Shown here piece after piece: positions 17,235 to 26,043 of a stretch of 64,000 bases of DNA. Each line of letters opens with the position of its first letter. Position 1 is the stretch's first letter. The notes beneath the pieces are model-generated. The model was not told where the DNA came from. It did no database searches and worked only from the letters and a program-made list of their open reading frames with translations. Source of the stretch: Bifidobacterium castoris (GTDB lineage Bacteria; Actinomycetota; Actinomycetes; Actinomycetales; Bifidobacteriaceae); assembly GCF_003952025.1 (NCBI RefSeq), contig NZ_QXGI01000002.1, forward strand, positions 310,001 through 374,000, in the 5' to 3' direction. Both the position numbers and the translations under genes were made by a program.

Positions 17235-18302
17235 ATGGCAAAGACGTTGAGGAACATCGTCATCGGCGCGGCGCTCACCGCGGGCGCCGCGGTGTGGGCG
17301 ACGGCGCCGCGCAGCTTCGGCAACCGCAGGAAGAACTACGTGTCGTCGCTGCCGGAGGTCATGTACGCGCATCGGGGCCTGCACGACGCCGGCTCGGGGC
17401 TCAGCCAGCAGTACGCGGGCGAGAGCGGAGAATACGTGGCGCTCGCGCGGCGCATGGCGATGCAGGCCGGCTACGGCACGCCGAGCGAAGTCGGCCCGAT
17501 CGCGCCGGAGAACTCGCTCGCGGCCTTCGCGGCCGCCGCCGAGGCCGGATACGGCATCGAACTCGACGTGCAGCTCACGCTCGACAACAAGGTCGTCGTC
17601 GCGCACGACCCCGATCTGTTGCGCGTCGCCGGCGACCCGCGCAGGATCGCCGACCTGACCTATGACGAGCTGATGCGGATCGCGCTGTTCCCGACGGCGG
17701 CGCCGGGCGCCGAGACGTCGCCGCTGCTGCCGGGCGCGACGGCCGAGGACCCGACGCTCGTCAGGACGCCGGACGAGGCGCCGACGGGGTACTACCAGCA
17801 TGTGCCGCTGCTCGCCGACGTGCTGCGAGTCGTGGACGGTCGCGTGCCGATCATCGTCGAGTTCAAGTTCGAGAACGTGCGCGACTGGGGCAGCCGCGAC
17901 GACGCGTTGATGCAGCAGGCCGCCGATCTGCTCGACGCGTACAAGGGCGTCTACGCCGTGGAGTCGTTCAACCCGGCGGCGATGCACTGGTACAAGGAGA
18001 ACCATCCGAACACGTCGCGCGGACAGCTCGCCGAGGATGCGCCCTTCGGCGGCACCGACCCGGTCGTGTGGGCCGCGGGCAAGCTCGCGTTCAACTGGAT
18101 GAGCCGCCCCGACTTCATCGCCTACGATTACCGCAACGGCAGCAGCAAGGCGCTCGCGTTCGCGCGGCGCATGGGCGCGCAGGCGGTCGCTTGGACGGTG
18201 CGCAGCGAGCAGGAGCTCAATGCGTGCCTGCCGTACTTCGACCGCTTCATCTTCGAAGCCTTCGTCCCGGGCGAGACCCCGGCGAGCGCGCTGCAGCTGT
18301 AA
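17235..18302 (+). CDS. Glycerophosphodiester phosphodiesterase, membrane-anchored
   Basis: 355 residues of the GDPD/PI-PLC-like TIM-barrel family, which splits glycerophosphodiesters into glycerol-3-phosphate and an alcohol. The N-terminal hydrophobic segment (about 5-25) is a signal anchor, so the active site should be outside. Catalytic motifs are YAHRGLHD (first His, Arg), then APENSLAAF (Glu), GIELDVQLT (Glu, Asp) and VVAHDPDL (second His), all present. A 40-residue insert lies between HRG and the APEN motif. It probably trims lipid head groups or teichoic-acid-like polymers. AGGAGG precedes the ATG at 17235. Confidence 0.93.
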   Translation: MAKTLRNIVIGAALTAGAAVWATAPRSFGNRRKNYVSSLPEVMYAHRGLHDAGSGLSQQYAGESGEYVALARRMAMQAGYGTPSEVGPIAPENSLAAFAAAAEAGYGIELDVQLTLDNKVVVAHDPDLLRVAGDPRRIADLTYDELMRIALFPTAAPGAETSPLLPGATAEDPTLVRTPDEAPTGYYQHVPLLADVLRVVDGRVPIIVEFKFENVRDWGSRDDALMQQAADLLDAYKGVYAVESFNPAAMHWYKENHPNTSRGQLAEDAPFGGTDPVVWAAGKLAFNWMSRPDFIAYDYRNGSSKALAFARRMGAQAVAWTVRSEQELNACLPYFDRFIFEAFVPGETPASALQL

Positions 18303-18603
18303 GCCGCGGTGCGTGTGCTGATATGCGGCGGTGCATGACCGGGGGCGGTCATCGCCGCCGTTTTCAGATTGTGCAGAGGCCGCAAGGAATCGGCGATCGA
18401 CTTGCACCTGCGGGGACATGGCGACGCGCCGGATGTGAATCCGGCGAAAGCATGTACAATGGTATCCGCGTCGGGCCGTGCATAGCCCCGGGCTCCATTT
18501 TTTGCCGCTGCGAGCGGCCTTTGCGCCGACATGGCGCTTTCGCGGTCCGGCGCATTTTCTTCTATCCCGATATTTTCTCCGACTTGGCGGCTGCATGCCC
18601 CGG
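18303..18603. other. Intergenic stretch between convergent genes
   Basis: No gene was found in about 300 bases. It contains a small GCCGGAT/ATCCGGC stem at 18428-18445 followed by TACAAT at 18455-18460 on the plus strand. If that is a promoter, it would make an RNA antisense to the 3' end of the epimerase gene; there is no other support. Confidence 0.4.
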
Positions 18604-19542
18604 TCAGTGCACCGGCTGCAGCTTCTGGGCTGTCGGCGCCAGATGCAGATCGATGTACTGCGTGTACGGATGCGTGTTCACCTGATCGACGTGGGTGCGG
18701 TACCAGTCGTAGGACTCGCACAGGCCTTTGTCCAACGGCGTGACGTCGGGCATGATCTCCTGCTGGGCGTGCACGTCGAGGCTGTATTCGTAATCGTGGA
18801 ACGGGAAGAAGTTGCGCGGCTCCACATCGTCGACGCTCGCATAGGTCGGCGTCTTGCCGACGGCGGCGTAGCACAAGTCGACCCATTCGCGCACGGTGAC
18901 GCTGTCCGGATTGCCGACGTTGAACACATGCTGCGCGGGCTGCTCGTCGATGATCCGCTCGAGGAAACGGCACAGGTCGCGCACATGGAAGAACTGCAAC
19001 CGCATATGGCCGTCGTGCGGCAGATAGAACCGGCGGTCCTCGCGCGCGCAGTCGAAGACGAAGGCCTCGCGGTACAGGTTGTTCATCGGCCCGTACAGGT
19101 ACGGCGGCCGGACGATGTAAGCGCCGTCCACGCATTGCAGCAGCGCGCGTTCCGCCTCGATCTTGCCGGTGCCGTAATCGCCCCAGAACATGTTGCGGCC
19201 GAGCCGCACGCCCTCGGCGAAGGGTTGCAGATTCGTCTCGGGGTAGACGGCGCTCGAACTGATCATGATCGTCGAGCCGACACGCGCATGTTCGAGCGCG
19301 TGCGCAAGGTCGAGCACGTCGCGGGCGTCGTAGGCGGTCACGTCGATGACGGCGTCGAAGCGTTCCCCGTTGAGCAGATGCCCCAGGTCATGGCGGTCAG
19401 CGACGAGCGTGCGCACACCGGCGACAGGCGGGTGCGAGCCGCGGTTGAGCACGGTGACGTCGTCACCCAGCTCCACGAAATACCTGGCGATGAAACGGCT
19501 TACGAAAATCGTCCCACCCGTGACGAGGATGCTGCGTGTCAT
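18604..19542 (-). CDS. NAD(P)-dependent epimerase/dehydratase (extended SDR)
   Basis: 312 residues. The Rossmann nucleotide-binding motif at the N terminus is ILVTGGTIFVSRFIARYF, the GGTxF variant seen in CSP41-like and related atypical extended SDRs. The catalytic Tyr-Lys pair is YGTGK at about residue 144, and Ser lies in MISSSAVYPE. IVRPPYLYGPMNN is the usual substrate-side motif. It probably acts on a nucleotide sugar, but the substrate cannot be told. The start is ATG at 19542 with GAGAGGGG upstream; the longer reading to 20226 runs through upp antisense and is rejected. It is convergent with the GDPD gene and divergent from upp. Confidence 0.9.
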   Translation of the reverse strand: MTRSILVTGGTIFVSRFIARYFVELGDDVTVLNRGSHPPVAGVRTLVADRHDLGHLLNGERFDAVIDVTAYDARDVLDLAHALEHARVGSTIMISSSAVYPETNLQPFAEGVRLGRNMFWGDYGTGKIEAERALLQCVDGAYIVRPPYLYGPMNNLYREAFVFDCAREDRRFYLPHDGHMRLQFFHVRDLCRFLERIIDEQPAQHVFNVGNPDSVTVREWVDLCYAAVGKTPTYASVDDVEPRNFFPFHDYEYSLDVHAQQEIMPDVTPLDKGLCESYDWYRTHVDQVNTHPYTQYIDLHLAPTAQKLQPVH

Positions 19543-19779
19543 GCCCCGACCCCTCTCTTCATGTTGTAGTCGCCCTGTGAGCGCCGCGTCCCACCCCCCG
19601 CGGGGGCACACCGCCCACCAGTGTAGCGGCCGGCGGCATGCGGGACGGCGGCGTATCCACCTGCTGAGACGGGCATGGGAGCATCTGCGATGACGCGGCG
19701 TGCATACTCTGTGAGCATAATATGGGGGGAGGGGTGCGGATGGACGGTGTGACGCGGTCTTTCGGCAGGGACCGGGGGT

Positions 19780-19785
19780 TATGCT
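19780..19785 (+). promoter_or_regulatory. -10 element of upp (leaderless)
   Basis: TATGCT ends 6 bases before the upp ATG. The GGGGG between them abuts the start codon and is too close to act as a normal ribosome site. Confidence 0.5.
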
Positions 19786-19791
19786 GGGGGT

Positions 19792-20433
19792 ATGGAATTG
19801 CATGTACTGAATCATCCGCTCGTCGAGCACAAGCTCACCGTGCTGCGCGACAAGAACACCCCTTCCTCGACGTTCCGCGAGCTCGTCTCCGAGCTCGTCT
19901 CGCTCGAGGCGTACGAAGCCACGCGCAACCTCGCCGTCGTGGACAAGCCGATCGAGACGCCGGTCGCGCCGATGGTCGGCAAGGCGATCGCCAAGCCGAG
20001 GCCGATCATCGTGCCTGTGCTGCGCGCAGGACTCGGCATGCTCGACGGCATGACGCGCATGATGCCGTCCGCCGAAGTCGGCTTCCTCGGCATGAAGCGC
20101 GACGAGGAGCATCCGACGCAGCAGATCACCTACGCGAACCGGCTGCCCGACGATCTTTCGGGCCGCCAGTGCTTCCTCATCGACCCGATGCTCGCGACCG
20201 GCGGCACGCTCGTCGCCGCGACGCACTACCTCGCCGAGAAGGGCGCGAAGGACGTGACGGCGATCTGCATCATCGCGGCTCCGGAAGGCATCAAGTTCGT
20301 CGAGGACAACATCGATCCGAGCATCGATTTCCGCGTCGTCGTCTGCGGTGTGGATGAAGGCCTCAACGACCGCAGCTACATCGTGCCGGGACTCGGCGAC
20401 GCGGGCGACCGCCTCTACGGCGTCGTCGACTGA
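19792..20433 (+). CDS. upp: Uracil phosphoribosyltransferase
   Basis: A 213-residue salvage enzyme that converts uracil and PRPP to UMP in the cytoplasm. The length is normal. Family motifs: [17 protein letters not shown] at the N terminus, [14 protein letters not shown] (active-site loop), the PRPP-binding [12 protein letters not shown] (13-residue PRTase motif), and the uracil-binding [15 protein letters not shown] at the C terminus. It stands alone, with a hairpin terminator behind it. Its promoter appears to give a leaderless or near-leaderless mRNA. Confidence 0.98.
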   Translation: MELHVLNHPLVEHKLTVLRDKNTPSSTFRELVSELVSLEAYEATRNLAVVDKPIETPVAPMVGKAIAKPRPIIVPVLRAGLGMLDGMTRMMPSAEVGFLGMKRDEEHPTQQITYANRLPDDLSGRQCFLIDPMLATGGTLVAATHYLAEKGAKDVTAICIIAAPEGIKFVEDNIDPSIDFRVVVCGVDEGLNDRSYIVPGLGDAGDRLYGVVD

Positions 20434-20456
20434 TCAGGCCGGATAACGGATTCATA

Positions 20457-20493
20457 CGGACGGGCGCTCCCAGGTCGGGGCGTCCGTCCGTTT
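20457..20493 (+). terminator. Terminator of upp
   Basis: CGGACGGGCGCTCCC (20457-20471) pairs with 20476-20490 with a few mismatches, and TTT follows. It marks the left boundary of the carbohydrate island. Confidence 0.65.
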
Positions 20494-20540
20494 GCGTCTA
20501 TCGGCGCTTGCGGCTGTTGCGCGGGTCGGCCGCGAGCGGG

Positions 20541-20740
20541 GTGGGTTCGTCGAGGTGGTTGACGGGTCGGTCCGGAGCGTCCCGGTTCGTCGGTGGGGTC
20601 GACGGAACGGGCCGCAAATGGGCTAGTTCGCGGGTGGGTTCGTCGAGGTGGTTGACGGGTCGGTCCGGAGCGTCCCGGTTCATCGGCGGGGCCGACGGGT
20701 CGGGCCGCAAACGGGCTAGTTCGCGGGTGGGGTTATCGAT
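20541..20740. repeat. 93-bp tandem repeat, 2 copies plus a partial third
   Basis: Unit 1 is 20541-20633 and unit 2 is 20634-20726; they differ at about seven positions, and a diverged partial copy follows. Each unit starts GTGGGTTCGTCGAGGTGG and ends GGCTAGTTCGCGG. The period is a multiple of three, which keeps frames open on both strands and makes spurious ORFs. A related sequence (about 80% identical over ~67 bases) occurs at 29279-29347, at the other end of the island. Confidence 0.9.
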
Positions 20741-20800
20741 GGGCCCGACGGGTTGGGACGAAGTGTGCGCGGCACCATTGAATGGCGCGGCACGGCTTTG

Positions 20801-20875
20801 GTCAACATGGGATAGTCAAAAGTCAATCTGAGATATTCGGTATGCCGATTTTGTGCGGTTTTGTCGTTTTAAGCT
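20801..20875 (+). promoter_or_regulatory. AT-rich promoter region of the GH42 gene
   Basis: Three GTCAA words (20801-20805, 20815-20819, 20822-20826) precede an AT-rich stretch with TAAGCT at 20870-20875 as a possible -10. A small AAGATTCC/GGAATCTT hairpin lies in the leader at 20888-20905. The GTCAA words could be half-sites for the neighbouring AraC regulator; this is inferred from position only. Confidence 0.35.
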
Positions 20876-20935
20876 GAGGTCATCAGCAAGATTCCTCGGA
20901 ATCTTCCGACAAAGCAGTCAGAAAAGGTCACTGAA

Positions 20936-23455
20936 ATGAACATTTTCATTGTCTCGGACGACACGGCGCTTCCTCTTGACCGCCAGCAGCTCGCATGCAG
21001 GATCCGTAATGCGGTTGCCGAAACCGACGACGTCCCCGCCATCGGCTGTGAGCTCATTGGGCATGATGAGTTCTCCACCCTGTCATTGGCTGACGGCGAT
21101 ATCGTGATCGTCTACGGCATGTGCGCGCAAGACGACGATTGCCTGCACGGCATCGCCGATCGCTGCGAGAAACTGGGTGTGCGCCTCGCTCTCGCCACGA
21201 AACTCCCGGTGTTCAGGACCGATGTCCCGGATGCGGCTTATCCCACTGCCGTCGACATGGCGGTGCGCGACGTGGCGCGTGAACGTCGTTTGCACGTATT
21301 GGATCTATTCGCCTACGCCATGTCCTGGTACATGCGCGAATACGAAAGCGAGCGTGCCCAGCTGCTCGAACCGGTCGAGGGCGGCCGCCGTCTCTCGGGC
21401 GCCGCCGCGACCATGGTCACATCGTTCGTCGCGCGGTGGGTCGTGCGTCGCTACTTCAGCCGCGGCCACATAACGGACCGCCTATACGGAGCGTCCATGT
21501 ACCCGGAGATGTGGAGCGAGGAGACCAATGACGAAGACATGAACCATGCGCATGACATCGGCATGAACGCGGTGCGCATCGGCGAGTTCTTCTGGAGCAA
21601 GCTGGAGCCCGAGGAGGGGCATTATGACATGGCCTATCTTGAAGGCCTGCTCGACCGGTACCGCGCGCGCGGCCTGAAGGTCGTGCTCGGCGTCCCCACC
21701 CCGACCCCGCCGCGTTGGTTCACGCTTGCATACCCGCAATCATGCGTCGTCGACGCCGATGGGCGCGTGATGCGGCATGGCTCCCGCCAGCATGTATGCA
21801 CGAACAATCCCGACTACCGCCGCAAGGCGTATCAACTCACACGGCGCATCGGCGAGGTCGCGTCGCGGTACCCGAACGTCGTGGCGATCCAGCTCGACAA
21901 CGAGTTCAAGTGCCATGTGGACATGTGCTTCTGTGAGACCTGCCGTCGGTTGTGGCCGCAATGGCTGCAATCGAAGTACGGCGACATCGAGACGCTCAAT
22001 GCGGCCTGGGGCACCGGCATATGGAGTGAACGGTATGATTCCTTCGCCGATGTGGTGATGCCCGAGGCGACTCCGTTCGCGCACAACTCATCGCTTGACT
22101 ACGCGTTCCGCACCTTCACGGCCGACACCCTCACCCAGTTCGCATCCGGCCTGGCGCAGATCCTTGTGGAGGCCACGTCCATTCCGTTGACGCACAATAC
22201 GTCCACGAACTTCAACCTGCGCAACTACGATCTGTTCGACCAGCTCGACATCGTGGGTTTCGACACCTACCCCAATTCGCTGACGCCGTGGATGTTCCCC
22301 ATGAACCTGGGTCTGTGGCGCAATCTGATCCCCAACGATGATGTGCTGCTGCTCGAGACCTGCTCCTCGCATGTCGGGTATACCGGCAACTACATGCTGC
22401 CGCATCCGACCGGTTTCCTCGAAACCGAGGTGTTCCTCGGGTATGCTTCCGGACTCAGGTCGTTCCTGTATTGGCTGTACCGCGGCCAGAAGCATGGTGT
22501 GGAGCAGCCGCATGGGGCGGTGGTGACGGCCGCCGGCACCCCCGACATCGGCTACGACGATGTGCTGGCGTCGCAGCGGCTGCTGAGCCGCCAGTCGCCG
22601 TTCCTCGAAGAGACGGAGGTGGTCCGTTCAAGCGTGGCCATGGTGTATTCCGACGAGGCACGCCGCGCATACAACGTGGAGTCGGGCGGCATCTACAACT
22701 TCAAGACGATGGTCACCGACTACTATCACGCGCTTTCCTCGCGTGGAGTCGATCCGGAGCTGATTCCGGAAAACGCCGACTTCACCCGATACCGGTGCGT
22801 GCTCATGCCGTTCGTCCGGTGTGTGGATGCACGGTTGTTGGCCAAGTGCCGCCAATACGTGGAGCAGGGCGGCAAGCTGGTCCTCGGGCCCATGACCGGC
22901 GACCGGACGGCCGATATGGCTTGGAACACCGCCGATGGCAATGGTCTGGGCGAACTCGGTGAGTGGATGGGCGTGAGTGACGTCGTGCAGTATCTGTCGG
23001 CGGATCCGCGCACCGAGGCGGTCGTCTCGGTCGGTAAGGCGCACGATGCGCTCGGTGGTCTCGTCACTATGTTCCGCGCGGAACGCCCGTTGGATTACAT
23101 GACCGTCACGAGCGACGTCGCAGCCGGCCGCACGGCCGTCGCGCGCCGCGACGGGGCCGTGTACATCGGAGGCATCCCGGCGCAGGCGGACGGCAGCGCG
23201 TTCTGGGATGCGCTTGTCGCACACGACATCGCCCCGTTCGACGACGATCGTGCGTTTGTGCGCGCGGGCGGGGCCGTGCTGAAGTTCCGCCGCGACAACG
23301 AGCGGTACGCCGACTTCCACATCGCCAACATGGGAGGCGCGCCCGCCTCCATCGATGTCGCCAAGCCCGCGACCGACCTCGACGGCATGCCGGTCGCCCC
23401 GGGCACGTTTGAACTCGCCCCGTTCGCGTGCGCGCTGCTGCGATTCGCCAAATAG
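20936..23455 (+). CDS. GH42 beta-galactosidase-type enzyme with an N-terminal SGNH-like domain
   Basis: 839 residues, longer than ordinary GH42 enzymes (about 650-720). From residue ~180 it is GH42: YGASMYPEMWSEE, then GMNAVRIGEFFWSKLEPEEG, VVLGVPTPTPPRWF, and the acid/base Glu in IQLDNEFKCH. The likely nucleophile is the Glu in LLLETCSSH; the trimerisation and C-terminal domains follow. Residues 1-~175 look like a degenerate CE12-type SGNH fold: FIVSDDTA replaces GDS(T), DIVIVYGMCAQDD stands where GHND is expected, and AAYPTAVDMAVRDVARERRL then LHVLDLF match the block before the catalytic Asp-His. No signal peptide, so it should act on imported oligosaccharides with terminal galactose or arabinopyranose (inference). 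The GPH symporter gene follows. Codon use is less GC-biased than in core genes. Confidence 0.9.
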   Translation: MNIFIVSDDTALPLDRQQLACRIRNAVAETDDVPAIGCELIGHDEFSTLSLADGDIVIVYGMCAQDDDCLHGIADRCEKLGVRLALATKLPVFRTDVPDAAYPTAVDMAVRDVARERRLHVLDLFAYAMSWYMREYESERAQLLEPVEGGRRLSGAAATMVTSFVARWVVRRYFSRGHITDRLYGASMYPEMWSEETNDEDMNHAHDIGMNAVRIGEFFWSKLEPEEGHYDMAYLEGLLDRYRARGLKVVLGVPTPTPPRWFTLAYPQSCVVDADGRVMRHGSRQHVCTNNPDYRRKAYQLTRRIGEVASRYPNVVAIQLDNEFKCHVDMCFCETCRRLWPQWLQSKYGDIETLNAAWGTGIWSERYDSFADVVMPEATPFAHNSSLDYAFRTFTADTLTQFASGLAQILVEATSIPLTHNTSTNFNLRNYDLFDQLDIVGFDTYPNSLTPWMFPMNLGLWRNLIPNDDVLLLETCSSHVGYTGNYMLPHPTGFLETEVFLGYASGLRSFLYWLYRGQKHGVEQPHGAVVTAAGTPDIGYDDVLASQRLLSRQSPFLEETEVVRSSVAMVYSDEARRAYNVESGGIYNFKTMVTDYYHALSSRGVDPELIPENADFTRYRCVLMPFVRCVDARLLAKCRQYVEQGGKLVLGPMTGDRTADMAWNTADGNGLGELGEWMGVSDVVQYLSADPRTEAVVSVGKAHDALGGLVTMFRAERPLDYMTVTSDVAAGRTAVARRDGAVYIGGIPAQADGSAFWDALVAHDIAPFDDDRAFVRAGGAVLKFRRDNERYADFHIANMGGAPASIDVAKPATDLDGMPVAPGTFELAPFACALLRFAK

Positions 23456-23459
23456 ACCG

Positions 23460-23498
23460 TGCGCGGGCGCCCGGCATTGGCCACGGGGCGCCCACGCA
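23460..23498 (+). other. Intercistronic hairpin
   Basis: TGCGCGGGCGCCC (23460-23472) pairs with GGGCGCCCACGCA (23486-23498) with one mismatch, between the GH42 and symporter genes. It has no U-run, so it may be an RNA-stabilising or attenuating structure within the operon. Confidence 0.45.
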
Positions 23499-23544
23499 TC
23501 CCAAACCATATGAAGAACAGAAGATACATTCAAAGGAGAATCTC

Positions 23545-25005
23545 ATGTCTGCATCATTGGCCGAATACGACTTCGCGGAGGAAAACGCGGAGAGTCTGGC
23601 CGAAAAGCTCAACGGCGGAAAGGTGATGCCCTTCGGCATCAAGGACAAGATCGGGTATGCGCTCGGCGACTTCGGCACCACCATGATGATGGGCGTGCTC
23701 GCCTCGTTCCAGTCCATCTTCTATACGAACGTGCTCGGCATCGAACCGGCGCTCGTCGGCGTCATCCTCACCTTCACCACGATCGTCGGCGCCTTCACCG
23801 ACGTGACCGCCGGACGGCTCGTCGACAAGTCCAAGCTTGGCAGGAAGGGCCGCTTCCACCCCTGGGTCCATGTGATGAAGTGGCCTCTGGCGATCACGAT
23901 CCTCATGTGCATGTGCCCGTTCGTCGCCGGCATCCCGATGGGCGGCCGCGTGGCTTATCTGTTCGTGGCGGCGTTCTGCTACGCGGCGATGCTCTCCGCC
24001 TACAACATGCCGTATGGTTCGATGGCCGCGACGTTGAGCGCGGACCCGGACGACCGCACCACGTTGTCCGTGTTCCGTAACATCGGTTCCGCATTCGGCG
24101 CCGGTGGCGTCGGTTTCGTGCTGCCGCTCATCGTGTATACGACCGATGCCCAAGGCAACAAGGTGCTGCAGGGCAATACGCTCTTCATTTGCACGATCGT
24201 CTGCTGCGTCATCGCGATGGTCCTCATGGAACTCATGTACCGTCTGACGACCGAGCGCGTCATCGTGGACAAGCAGGACGATGTGCCGGTCAAGGAGCTG
24301 CTCCATTCGCTGTTCCACAACCGCGCGCTGCTCACGTTCCTGCTGGCCGAGGTCGTCATCGTCTGCGCGACGAGCATCATCAGCTTCATGACCTCGTACA
24401 TGTACACCTCGGTGTTCAACAACACGCAGGCCCTGTCCGTCGCGCTGCTGTTCAACTACGCGACCACATTGCTGCTCGCCCCGGTCGCGCGCAAGGCCAC
24501 GAAGCGCTTCGGCAAAAAGGAGTCCGTCTCCACGATGCTGCTGTGCGCGGCGGCGATCTATCTGGTCATCTACTTCCTGCACCTGAGCAACCCCTGGGTC
24601 TACCTGCTGCTCACGTTCCTCGCCACACTGTGCTTCTCCGCGTTCAATGTGATGGTGTGGGCGTTCATGGGCGACGTCGTGGATTACCACCAGTACATCA
24701 GCGGCCAGCGTGAGGACGGCACCGTCTTCTCCGTGAACATGTTCGGCCGCAAGGTCGCGCAGTCGCTCATGGGCATCGTCACCGGCACGCTGCTCGCCGC
24801 GGTCGGGTACAAAGCCACCACGTCCGGCAACACGATACAGTCCCAGCGGGTGCTCGATGGCCTGTATATGTCGGCCACGCTGCTGCCGGGCATCCTGCTT
24901 GCGATCGGCGCCCTGATCCTCATCTTCCTCTATCCGTTGGGCAAGAAGAAGACCGATGAGATCAGCGAAACGCTCAAGGAGGTCAACAAGGTCACGGTGT
25001 CCTGA
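23545..25005 (+). CDS. GPH-family sugar:cation symporter (MelB type)
   Basis: 486 residues with about 12 transmembrane segments. The hydrophilic N terminus is followed by the family's characteristic KDKIGYALGDFGTTMMMGVL. The first-half signature DVTAGRLVDKSKLGRKGRFHPW at about residues 85-110 (quoted in part: DKSKLGRKGRFHPW) identifies the glycoside-pentoside-hexuronide family. AYNMPYGSMAATLS and VDYHQYISGQREDGTVFS are the other conserved GPH loops. It should import galactosides or pentosides with H+ or Na+ for the GH42 enzyme just upstream. The start at 23545 has an AAAGGAG site; the upstream in-frame extension overlaps the GH42 end and the hairpin. Confidence 0.95.
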   Translation: MSASLAEYDFAEENAESLAEKLNGGKVMPFGIKDKIGYALGDFGTTMMMGVLASFQSIFYTNVLGIEPALVGVILTFTTIVGAFTDVTAGRLVDKSKLGRKGRFHPWVHVMKWPLAITILMCMCPFVAGIPMGGRVAYLFVAAFCYAAMLSAYNMPYGSMAATLSADPDDRTTLSVFRNIGSAFGAGGVGFVLPLIVYTTDAQGNKVLQGNTLFICTIVCCVIAMVLMELMYRLTTERVIVDKQDDVPVKELLHSLFHNRALLTFLLAEVVIVCATSIISFMTSYMYTSVFNNTQALSVALLFNYATTLLLAPVARKATKRFGKKESVSTMLLCAAAIYLVIYFLHLSNPWVYLLLTFLATLCFSAFNVMVWAFMGDVVDYHQYISGQREDGTVFSVNMFGRKVAQSLMGIVTGTLLAAVGYKATTSGNTIQSQRVLDGLYMSATLLPGILLAIGALILIFLYPLGKKKTDEISETLKEVNKVTVS

Positions 25006-25063
25006 CGGCGCCGCCCCCAGACACGGCCGGTGCGTCCCAGACGGCGCATCGGCCATGCCGGTA

Positions 25064-25963
25064 TCAGGACCGATCGTGCGGTTGATGGCTCCATTCGATG
25101 TATGCGCTCGTCGTCATGCCGAACTCCTGCTGGAAACAACGCAGGAAATGGGTGTATGACTTGAACCCGCACTGACGGTAGATGCGCTTCGGCGACCCGA
25201 TCTGGGCAAGCAGCCGTTTGCTGCGCTGCAGACGCCGCCGTTGTACGAACCGACCGATGGTGAGGCCGAGCTCCTTCTTGAACGTGCGCGAAAGGTGGTA
25301 TTTGTTCGTGGCGCAGCTGTCTGCGATGACGTCCAGACTCAGCTCCTCCGCAAGATGCTCGTCGATGTACCGCAACGCCGCGGCCACGGCCGGCGCATAA
25401 CAGGATTCGGGCTCCGGCAGCGTGATCGCCGCGCCTTGGTCGGCAAGCACGAGTTCGTTGAGGCGGATCATCGCCGCCACAAAGTGCTCGTTGTAGCGCA
25501 GATCATCACCGAAACACGTCGATGGAGGCCTCAACAGGGGCTGCATGAGTTCGCGCAGCTGGGACGGATTCATGGTGAGCACACGGTTGATGGGCGTACC
25601 GGACGGCGTATGGAAGCAGGATTCGAGATCGGTGAGGGTGGTGGACAGCGACCGCAGGAACGCGGCGTTAACATGGAGATACACACGTTCGTAGCGTTCG
25701 CTTGTCTGGCGGATGACGTTGTGCACCACCCCGGGATTGATCATGAACACGGAGCCCGGTTCGCTGCGGACCGGTTCGCCGTCGATCTGGAACTCCCCGG
25801 TTCCCTCGAGGATGCAGTTGATCTCGTAATGGTCATGGGTGTGGAGCCGCAGCCCATCCTCCACATGCACAAAGGAATGGAACACCTCGAAACGGTCCGA
25901 GGCCATCGTACTGACGAACACGGGAGGTCTGGGATCGGTGAGCCCGCTGTGACGCTCTGGCAT
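25064..25963 (-). CDS. AraC-family transcriptional regulator
   Basis: A 299-residue regulator (316 if ATG at 26014 is used). The N-terminal cupin-like sensor is at about 20-130 (LRLHTHDHYEINCILEGTGE, MINPGVVHNV), typical of carbohydrate-responsive AraC proteins. The C-terminal double helix-turn-helix follows (LSLDVIADSCATNKYHLSRTFKKE is the first motif in part; then RIYRQCGFKSYTHFLRCFQQ). The second motif is the AraC consensus GFxSYxxFxRxFxxxFG. It lies between the GH42-symporter pair and the ABC genes and is divergent from the latter, so it probably controls the whole island. Neither start has a good ribosome site; 25963 was chosen because it leaves room for a divergent promoter. Confidence 0.9.
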   Translation of the reverse strand: MPERHSGLTDPRPPVFVSTMASDRFEVFHSFVHVEDGLRLHTHDHYEINCILEGTGEFQIDGEPVRSEPGSVFMINPGVVHNVIRQTSERYERVYLHVNAAFLRSLSTTLTDLESCFHTPSGTPINRVLTMNPSQLRELMQPLLRPPSTCFGDDLRYNEHFVAAMIRLNELVLADQGAAITLPEPESCYAPAVAAALRYIDEHLAEELSLDVIADSCATNKYHLSRTFKKELGLTIGRFVQRRRLQRSKRLLAQIGSPKRIYRQCGFKSYTHFLRCFQQEFGMTTSAYIEWSHQPHDRS

Positions 25964-26043
25964 GATACACAGCGTAACACGCGCATGGCGGCGCCCATGC
26001 CGGGCATTTACCATGGAAGACAGGAACGGACAGGGAGACGGCG

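Noticed and set aside
14907-18596. A 1229-codon minus-strand open frame
   Set aside because: Antisense of the phasin-like, UbiB-like and GDPD genes; no domain, no ribosome site.
18478-19569. 363-codon plus-strand frame opposite the epimerase
   Set aside because: Antisense to the SDR gene whose GGTxF and YxxxK motifs are intact on the minus strand.
20541-20740. CRISPR array
   Set aside because: Only two and a bit head-to-tail copies of a 93-bp unit, with no spacers and no cas genes in the window.
20508-20831. 107-codon frame in the repeat left of the GH42 gene
   Set aside because: It merely translates the 93-bp tandem repeat; the opposite strand is equally open, and there is no ribosome site.
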